NCBI RefSeq assembly: GCF_900089955.1
Contig: NZ_FLQX01000136.1
Location: 1-43,842, forward strand
Direction of reading: 5' to 3'
From: Candidatus Accumulibacter aalborgensis
Lineage (GTDB): Bacteria > Pseudomonadota > Gammaproteobacteria > Burkholderiales > Rhodocyclaceae
DNA: 43,842 nt
Shown: piece after piece, positions 38,513 to 43,842 of the stretch
Numbering within the stretch: position 1 is the stretch's first letter
How the letters are laid out: each line of letters opens with the position of its first letter
Notes under the pieces: model-generated
Database searches by the model: none
What the model was told of the DNA's origin: nothing
Seen by the model: the letters and a program-made list of their open reading frames with translations, nothing else
Made by a program: the position numbers and the translations under genes

Positions 38513-40108
38513 CTAGTTGTGTGGCGGCGCCAGGCTTTCCAGCTCATTCAGCCGCTTCATCGCCTGCATCGCCTTCAGCGAGTCGTAGTTGATTCCGGCA
38601 GCGTTGAGGCTGCTGCCCTGCTGGAACGGATACTCGGGCAAGGTCTTCAGGAATGCGCCGAGCTTCTGCTGCACCGGAACGAACAGCCAGATGTTGTCCG
38701 CGTACCAGCGCAGGTACAGCCCCGATTCATGCGGCGCTTTCTCGTAGGGGTCGGCGCGCAGATTGACGATCACCGGCCAGCCCGGAACGTCGCGCACCGC
38801 GGTGGCGATGTTGCCGTTGGTGACCGCGAAATGGACCTTCCAGTCATTCCAGCGCACGGCATTCAACTCGCCACCCTGGCCGAAATAGAAGATCTCCTCG
38901 CGCGGGCCCTTCTTCGCCTCGCCCCTGAAGTAGGGCAGGAAGTTGTAGCCGTCGAGGTGCGCCTTCCAGGTCTTGCCGTTGGCGCTGTAACCCTGCTTGA
39001 GCTTGTCGGCGATGTCGGGTACGCCGGCCGCCGCGAGGAAGGTGGGCAGCCAGTCTTCCTGCGAGAAGATATCGTTGACGATCGTTCCCGGCTTGATCGT
39101 TCCCGGCCAGCGCACGAGCATCGGCACGCGGAAACCGCCCTCCCAGGTGGTGCCTTTCTCGCCGTGGAACGGCGTCGTTCCGCCATCGGGCCAAGTGCCG
39201 GTCTCGGCGCCGTTGTCGGTGCCGTAAACGACGATGGTGTTGTCGGCCACCTTCAGGTCATCAAGCTGCTTGAGCACTTCACCGACCATGTCGTCGTGCT
39301 CGACCATGCCGTCGGGGTACAGGCCGATGCCGGTGCGGCCCTCGGCGGACTTCTTCAGCCGCGTCCACACATGCATGCGCGTGGTGTTGAACCACACGAA
39401 GAAGGGCTTGCCGCTCCTGGCCGCGTCGGCGACGAACTTCTGCTCGGCGGCGAAGATTTCTTCGTCGACGGTTTCCATGCGCTGCCTGGTCAGCGGCCCG
39501 GTGTCCTCGATCTTCTGCCCGCCTTTGCCGTCGCTCCAGGTGTGCAGCACGCCGCGCGGGCTGAATTTCTTGCGGAACGCGGGGTCCTTCGGGTAGTAGT
39601 AGGTCTCGGGTTCTTCTTGGGCATTCAGGTGGTAGAGGTTGCCGAGGAATTCATCAAAGCCGTGCACCGTGGGCAGATGCGAGTTCTGATCGCCGAGGTG
39701 GTTTTTGCCGAACTGGCCGGTGACATAACCCTGCGGTTTCAGCAGGTCGGCGATGGTCGGTGCCCAGCTCGGGATGCCCTGCGGCGAGCCGGGCATGCCG
39801 ATGGTCAGCAGGCCGGTGCGGAACGGATGCTGGCCGAGAATGAACGAAGCGCGTCCGGCGGTGCAGCTCTGCTGCGCGTAGGCGTCGGTAAAGATCGCGC
39901 CCTCCCTGGCGAGGCGGTCGATGTTTGGCGTCTGGTAGCCCATCACGCCGAGGTTGTAGGCGCTGATGTTGGAGACGCCGATGTCGTCTCCCCAGATGAC
40001 CAGGATGTTGGGTTTCTTTGCCGGCGCCTGTGCGAAGGCAGGCGTGGCGCCAGCCAGCGCAAGCCCGATCGCGGCGGTCATCATGACGACGAATCGTTGC
40101 AGGATCAT
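38513..40108 (-). CDS. arylsulfatase-type sulfatase, periplasmic
   Basis: 531 residues with a signal peptide ending A-F-A-Q-A. Metal site D41-D42 in I-W-G-D-D-I-G-V-S-N; formylglycine site C82 in S-C-T-A-G-R, the C-x-A-x-R form recognised by formylglycine-generating enzyme. G-K-N-H-L-G-D follows, and the second metal site is T-D-N-G-A-E. Complete family length. Hydrolyses sulfate (or related) esters; the substrate is unknown. Good RBS (GGAGCAAGGAA) before ATG 40108. It lies 62 bp downstream of the HAD gene and is followed by the CcoQ-like gene. Confidence 0.9.
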   Translation of the reverse strand: MILQRFVVMMTAAIGLALAGATPAFAQAPAKKPNILVIWGDDIGVSNISAYNLGVMGYQTPNIDRLAREGAIFTDAYAQQSCTAGRASFILGQHPFRTGLLTIGMPGSPQGIPSWAPTIADLLKPQGYVTGQFGKNHLGDQNSHLPTVHGFDEFLGNLYHLNAQEEPETYYYPKDPAFRKKFSPRGVLHTWSDGKGGQKIEDTGPLTRQRMETVDEEIFAAEQKFVADAARSGKPFFVWFNTTRMHVWTRLKKSAEGRTGIGLYPDGMVEHDDMVGEVLKQLDDLKVADNTIVVYGTDNGAETGTWPDGGTTPFHGEKGTTWEGGFRVPMLVRWPGTIKPGTIVNDIFSQEDWLPTFLAAAGVPDIADKLKQGYSANGKTWKAHLDGYNFLPYFRGEAKKGPREEIFYFGQGGELNAVRWNDWKVHFAVTNGNIATAVRDVPGWPVIVNLRADPYEKAPHESGLYLRWYADNIWLFVPVQQKLGAFLKTLPEYPFQQGSSLNAAGINYDSLKAMQAMKRLNELESLAPPHN

Positions 40109-40170
40109 TTCCTTGCTCCCAGGAGTTGTACCGTTGTTATACCGTTACTCGATCGGACCGTGCGCTTGCC

Positions 40171-41205
40171 TCACTCGAAGGCGAAAATTTTCTTCCAGTC
40201 GTTCTTCATGCTGATGACCGTCCAGCCCTGTTTCTTCGCCTCGTCGTACAGCGCCTGCGTGAAGGTGCCCACCTTGGTGTCGGGTAACCCCTGCGCCGGC
40301 CCGTAGGCGTATTCACGCTTCGCATCGTCGTGCAGCACGAGCATCGACAGTCGCGCTCCGTCGCCAGCCTGGGTGTACTCGAGCATTTGCTGGTCGCCGG
40401 TCGAGTTGCCGACGGCCATCACCGGGCGGCGACCGATCATCAGGTGGATGCCTTCTGGCTTGCCAGCGTTGTTGTCGTTGAGCAGCAGCTTCGGCGCCTT
40501 GGTCAGGAAAGGCTTGCCGTCCCTGGCGTAACCGTAAGTGGTGCCGCCGGCGGTGCCGATCACCTGCTCGGGCGGGATGCCATAAACCGCTTCAGCGTAC
40601 GTACGCACGAAATCCTGGCCACCGCCGGTGACGATCCAGGTCTTGTAGCTGCTGGCGCGCAGATACTTCAATACTTCCTGCATCGGCAGGTAGGTCAGCT
40701 CGGTATAGGGCTTCTTCCAGCGCGGGTCCCTGGCTTCGGCAAGCCATTTTTTCGCTCCGGCGTTGAAAGTGTCGACCGGCATGCCGGTCAGCGTGGCAGC
40801 GGCCAGCTTCTCAAGATCGGCCACGGTCAGCTTGGCGATGGCCGCACGGTCACCTTTCAGGATCTCCAGCACCGTCGAGAACTGGGCGACCTTGGCCAGT
40901 TCGGGCTTGGCCTTGACCAGCGCCGGGACGCTCTCGAGGATGTACATCACCTGCGAATACATCGGGTGCTCGACCCACAACGTGCCATCCTGGTCGAAGG
41001 TGGCGATACGCTCGGCGGGCGGGACGAACCTCGTACTGCCGGGCGTCGTGGTGTCTTTCACGAAATCCACGATCGATTTCTTGGCTGCGCCGTCATTCCA
41101 CGAGGGTAGCGGGTCGGTCTGCGCCTGGGCAGGCAGACCCAGCGTCAGTAGCGCGCCCAGCGCAAAGGTGCGGGCAAGCGCTAAAACAGGGTACGTGCTC
41201 TTCAT
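40171..41205 (-). CDS. HAD-superfamily phosphatase-like protein, exported
   Basis: 344 residues with a signal peptide ending G-L-P-A-Q-A-Q. HAD motif I is F-D-Q-D-G-T-L-W at 70-77 (nucleophile D71); motif II T-G-G-G near W-I-V-T-G-G-G-Q-D; motif III/IV region V-M-A-V-G-N-S-T-G-D-Q-Q-M-L. Phosphoserine-phosphatase-like. Location between two sulfatases suggests a periplasmic ester-hydrolysis module (inference). ATG 41205 gives a clean signal peptide; an ATG seven codons upstream is possible. Confidence 0.85.
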   Translation of the reverse strand: MKSTYPVLALARTFALGALLTLGLPAQAQTDPLPSWNDGAAKKSIVDFVKDTTTPGSTRFVPPAERIATFDQDGTLWVEHPMYSQVMYILESVPALVKAKPELAKVAQFSTVLEILKGDRAAIAKLTVADLEKLAAATLTGMPVDTFNAGAKKWLAEARDPRWKKPYTELTYLPMQEVLKYLRASSYKTWIVTGGGQDFVRTYAEAVYGIPPEQVIGTAGGTTYGYARDGKPFLTKAPKLLLNDNNAGKPEGIHLMIGRRPVMAVGNSTGDQQMLEYTQAGDGARLSMLVLHDDAKREYAYGPAQGLPDTKVGTFTQALYDEAKKQGWTVISMKNDWKKIFAFE

Positions 41206-41254
41206 GATCCAGATCCCTTTATCCATGGTCGGTTATCCGCTGTTGAATGGAAAC

Positions 41255-41275
41255 GGGCGGCCCTTCGAGCCGCCC
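41255..41275 (-). terminator. hairpin downstream of second sulfatase
   Basis: A perfect 7-bp GC stem (GGGCGGC / GCCGCCC) with a 7-base loop, followed on the - strand by GTTTCC. It sits 50 bp after the sulfatase stop and before the HAD gene, so it may end or attenuate the upstream transcript. Confidence 0.5.
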
Positions 41276-41324
41276 TCTTGGCAGTATCACAAACGCCTTG
41301 CCAAACCACCCTGCTGGCTACGTC

Positions 41325-43040
41325 TTAGTCTCCACGGGAGCGAGTCCTCGCCATTTGATTTTTTACCTCCACGAGGACCTGAGCCAGGCTGTAGGACGCC
41401 GGGGACTGCAGCGCCGGGAATGGCCCGTAAGACTCAAGTTCCTTCAGCCACAACGCCTGGCCGATGGGAATGATGTTCCAGTCGTAGATGTAGGCGGTCA
41501 TTGGTCCGGCAAGCGCGCCGCCTGTGCCGAGAAGGGTCTTCGGTTCGAAACCGACGGACCCCTCGAACGGATCGCGCTTGATGTTGTTGACCAAAGGCCA
41601 ATGGAAGGTATGGACCCCCATCAAGCCGCCGGTCGCTGCCTCGGATGCCATCGCGAAGTAGATCTTCCAGTTCTTGTAGCGCACTGCCGAAGGCACAGCG
41701 CCTCCGTAGTAGAAGAACGTATCGCGTGCCGACGTCGCCGACTTGCCGGTCAGGTAGTCAAGCTGGTTGACCCCTTGAAGCTTGGTCTTGACGATGCCGG
41801 GATACTTGCCCGCCATGATCTGCTCGTTCAGTGCATTGCCCTTGGCGCCACCGGCAATTTCAACAAGTGTCGGCATCCAGTCATACGACGCGAACATGTC
41901 GTTCAGAACGGTGCCCGGCTTGATGTGCCCCGGCCAGCGGATCACCGCCGGAGCGCGCATGCCGCCTTCCCAGGTGGTCAGCTTGCCGCCCTTGAACGGC
42001 GTGTTGCCGCCGTCGGGGTAGGTGATCACTTCGGCGCCGTTGTCGGTGGTGAAGACGATGATGGTGTTGTCGAGTTCGCCCATCGCCTCCAGCTTCTTGA
42101 TCACCTCGCCGATGTTGTCGTCCACCTGCTTCATGGCGGCTTCGTTGGCGCCCCAGTCCTTGCCGCCTTTGGTGCCGACCATGGCCATGTACTTGTCCGA
42201 CAGCATGGTGGTGACGTGCATGCGCGCCGGGTTGTACCAGACGAAGAACGGCTTGTTGGTCTTCTTCGGGTCGTTGCGGTCGAGGAAGTCGATGACCTTG
42301 GTCGAGATTTCCTCATCCACGGTCTCCGACCGTTTGAGCGTCAGCGGACCCTGGTCGCTGCAGGTCTGGTTCTTCTCGGTGCCGTCGGAAGACGTGCAGG
42401 CGAGCACCGGTCGTGGCGGCGTCATGCACAGCGTGGTCTTCGCGTCCACTGCGCCGGGGGGATCGCTGAGGCCACGCACCGGTGTGTTCTTGCACGGTGC
42501 GATGATGGCCTGCTCGGTGGGTGTCTTGTTGATGTCGGGGAAGCTGACGCCCTGCATCGCGTCCAGGTGGTAGAGGTAACCCCAGAATTCCTGGAAGCCG
42601 TGCGCCGTCGGCAGCGCCGCCGAGTGGTCGCCCAGATGGTTCTTGCCGAACTCGCCGGTGGTGTAGCCAAGGTCAAGCAGAAACTTGGCCAGCGACGGCG
42701 TACCGGGCTGCAGGAAGGACGGGCTGCCGGGCAATTGCGGCGGGATCATGCCGGCGCGCAGCGGCGTCATGCCGGTGAAGAAAGCGGTGCGCCCAGCCGT
42801 GCAGCTTTGCTCGGCGTAATAGGTCATGAACTTCGCGCCCTCGTGCCCGATACGGTCGATATTGGGCGTCTCGCCGACCATCAGGCCTTGGTGGTAGATG
42901 CTCGGCTGCATCCAGCCGATGTCGTCGCCCATGATGAACAGGATGTTGGGCTTCCCCGTCGCTCCCTGCGCTTGCCCGGCAACCAGGGCCAGCGTGGCGA
43001 TCAAGAGGCAACAGAATCTCGTTAGGCAGTTCAAGATCAA
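41325..43040 (-). CDS. arylsulfatase-type sulfatase, periplasmic (second)
   Basis: 571 residues from a proposed TTG start at 43040, placed 6 bp after AAGGAG and yielding a signal peptide (F-C-C-L-L-I-A-T-L-A-L-V-A-G-Q-A-Q-G-A). D39-D40 are in I-M-G-D-D-I-G; formylglycine Cys C80 in S-C-T-A-G-R; then G-K-N-H-L-G-D and T-D-N-G-A-E. About 40% similar by eye to the sulfatase at 38513, with an extra Cys-containing insert (C-K-N, T-L-C-M, L-A-C-T, T-C-S-D). The frame stays open upstream to an ATG at 43304, adding a TM-like stretch (G-S-A-V-V-F-F-F-L-Y-A) that would bury the signal peptide. Confidence 0.85.
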   Translation of the reverse strand: MILNCLTRFCCLLIATLALVAGQAQGATGKPNILFIMGDDIGWMQPSIYHQGLMVGETPNIDRIGHEGAKFMTYYAEQSCTAGRTAFFTGMTPLRAGMIPPQLPGSPSFLQPGTPSLAKFLLDLGYTTGEFGKNHLGDHSAALPTAHGFQEFWGYLYHLDAMQGVSFPDINKTPTEQAIIAPCKNTPVRGLSDPPGAVDAKTTLCMTPPRPVLACTSSDGTEKNQTCSDQGPLTLKRSETVDEEISTKVIDFLDRNDPKKTNKPFFVWYNPARMHVTTMLSDKYMAMVGTKGGKDWGANEAAMKQVDDNIGEVIKKLEAMGELDNTIIVFTTDNGAEVITYPDGGNTPFKGGKLTTWEGGMRAPAVIRWPGHIKPGTVLNDMFASYDWMPTLVEIAGGAKGNALNEQIMAGKYPGIVKTKLQGVNQLDYLTGKSATSARDTFFYYGGAVPSAVRYKNWKIYFAMASEAATGGLMGVHTFHWPLVNNIKRDPFEGSVGFEPKTLLGTGGALAGPMTAYIYDWNIIPIGQALWLKELESYGPFPALQSPASYSLAQVLVEVKNQMARTRSRGD

Positions 43041-43278
43041 GATCTTCTCCTTGACAATTGGGTGTTTGGCAAACAAGCGGCAACTGCTGAAAACAGAACC
43101 GTCGCCGTCCTTGAAACAGATCCAAAGCTCGACGAGCCTACACTTTATCATGTAGGGCGTGTGGAGAATTCCGCTGTCCACCAAGGCCGCTTGCAAGCCG
43201 GCGTACAGAAAGAAGAACACAACGGCGCTCCCGACGACCACGGCACGTCGGCCGCCACCGCTGCGCCTCAATTTCCTT

Positions 43279-43740
43279 TCAATGCTGGTGATCTGTATGC
43301 CCATCGGCGGCTGCGCTGAGTAGCGGCGTAAACCGCGCTTGCTCGGCTTTCGCGCTGGCGAAAGTGACCGACACGACGACTTTCATCTGGGGATCCGACG
43401 CATAGCTGCCGACCCCGGTCAGCTTGTTGTCGCCGGACGGAGCCAGAGGGACGGTGATTTTCGATTTTGCTGCCAGAATCGTCGCCGTACCAGTAGCGCC
43501 GGCTGCGGGGATCTTCTTGTCGCCATGGTCGGTGAGATAGACCGTGACCGGGTTGTCTTTGGCTTCCTTGCTGTTCTTGGCGACTACCAGCTCGAAATGA
43601 TAGGGCCCAGCCATGCGCAACTGGCCGCCGTTGGGCCCACTGATTTTGTCGAGAGCCGCATCGTCATGGGCGAAGGCTGCGTTACCGAAGAACATCAAGG
43701 CGGCAGTCATGGCCAGGCTGGAAATCAGGGTGCGGTGCAT
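43279..43740 (-). CDS. small periplasmic His-tailed protein, probably metal-efflux associated
   Basis: 153 residues. The signal peptide ends N-A-A-F-A-H. The mature part has G-P-N-G-G-Q-L-R-M-A-G-P-Y-H-F-E-L-V and a beta-rich domain (V-T-V-Y-L-T-D-H-G), ending D-G-H-T-D-H-Q-H, a possible metal ligand cluster. GAGGAAG precedes ATG 43740. It follows, by 23 bp, the tail of a probable RND pump, so is likely part of a Czc/Cus-type operon (inference). Its stop overlaps an ATG of the open frame leading into the sulfatase. Confidence 0.7.
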   Translation of the reverse strand: MHRTLISSLAMTAALMFFGNAAFAHDDAALDKISGPNGGQLRMAGPYHFELVVAKNSKEAKDNPVTVYLTDHGDKKIPAAGATGTATILAAKSKITVPLAPSGDNKLTGVGSYASDPQMKVVVSVTFASAKAEQARFTPLLSAAADGHTDHQH

Positions 43741-43763
43741 GGGTTCTTCCTCACAGGATCGGG

Positions 43764-43842
43764 TTAAAAGGACTCTTCAGCTTTTTCGGCCAGCAAGCGT
43801 TGCAGGGGTTTGTCACCGAACAGCCAGAACATGACCGGCGTC
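43764..43842 (-). CDS. C-terminal end of probable CzcA/CusA-type RND efflux pump (partial)
   Basis: 25 codons up to TAA at 43764: T-P-V-M-F-W-L-F-G-D-K-P-L-Q-R-L-L and an acidic end E-E-S-F. The T-P-V-x-F-W-L-F-G pattern resembles the last transmembrane helix and tail of heavy-metal RND permeases. Everything else lies beyond the right edge, so the assignment is tentative. Confidence 0.5.
   Translation of the reverse strand, partial: TPVMFWLFGDKPLQRLLAEKAEESF

Noticed and set aside
38255-40306. 683-codon open frame on the + strand
   Set aside because: Antisense shadow of the sulfatase (38513-40108) in GC-rich DNA; no domain, and the - strand protein has all sulfatase motifs.
41247-43025. 592-codon open frame on the + strand
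   Set aside because: Antisense shadow of the second sulfatase; composition (R, H, V, D rich) typical of reversed GC-rich coding sequence.

Overview
The window looks like a chromosomal segment of a GC-rich betaproteobacterium, plausibly of the Accumulibacter/Rhodocyclales type. This is inferred from the gene mix (octaheme-TPR cytochrome, SYLF protein, sulfatase/HAD cluster, many toxin-antitoxin relics, Rpn-type nucleases); no rRNA or tRNA is present to fix it. No CRISPR array, rRNA or tRNA was seen.

Region 1 (about 1-10.85 kb, + strand) is a surface-polysaccharide cluster: a Wzy-like polymerase cut by the left edge, a Wzx-like flippase, four glycosyltransferases, a three-enzyme UDP-L-6-deoxy-HexNAc pathway (RmlD-like reductase, FnlA/CapE-type dehydratase-epimerase, FnlC-type 2-epimerase), a WbuB-like transferase that probably uses that sugar, and an ElyC/YdcF-like membrane protein. 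The first 5 kb are visibly AT-rich compared with the rest, as expected for an exchanged O-antigen/EPS core.

Region 2 (about 10.85-22.5 kb) is a repeat-rich graveyard. It holds two REP pairs (BIME-like), a long inverted repeat, and two copies of a ~165-bp MITE with 5-bp target duplications; one MITE splits a GSU2403-type nucleotidyltransferase-fold gene so exactly that excision restores the frame. It also holds a ~1.75-kb direct duplication carrying an AAA/DUF4143 ATPase plus the tail of an Rpn-type nuclease gene, one full Rpn gene and two fragments, and scattered pieces of ugd and a UDP-glucuronate 4-epimerase. Toxin-antitoxin modules (YefM-YoeB, UPF0175-DUF3368, HTH/MNT-HEPN) are interspersed, two with damaged toxin/partner genes.

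Region 3 (22.5-31.5 kb) holds a large secreted protein with a Gly-rich tail, an octaheme cytochrome-TPR fusion, a DUF4239/bestrophin-like membrane protein, a hemerythrin, a CPA2-type antiporter and an outer-membrane-type protein.

Region 4 (31.5-37.4 kb) has a DUF1254 tail fragment, a Phd-PIN pair, and a tandem duplication of a unit made of a histidine kinase/response regulator pair (- strand) and a MazE-PIN pair (+ strand). The copies have decayed reciprocally. In copy 1 the kinase and regulator have collapsed, by three frame-preserving deletions, into one open kinase-LuxR chimera while the TA pair is intact. In copy 2 the two-component pair is intact while the TA pair is a wreck.

Region 5 (37.4-43.84 kb, - strand) carries a SYLF protein, a sulfatase tail fragment, a 46-aa CcoQ-like membrane peptide directly behind a sulfatase, a HAD-family periplasmic protein, a second sulfatase (probable TTG start), a small His-tailed periplasmic protein and the last 25 codons of what is probably an RND efflux pump. 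No single region proves a new defence or metabolic system. The most unusual signals are the HK-LuxR chimera, the MITE insertions and the palindrome that co-varies between the duplicated AAA genes.
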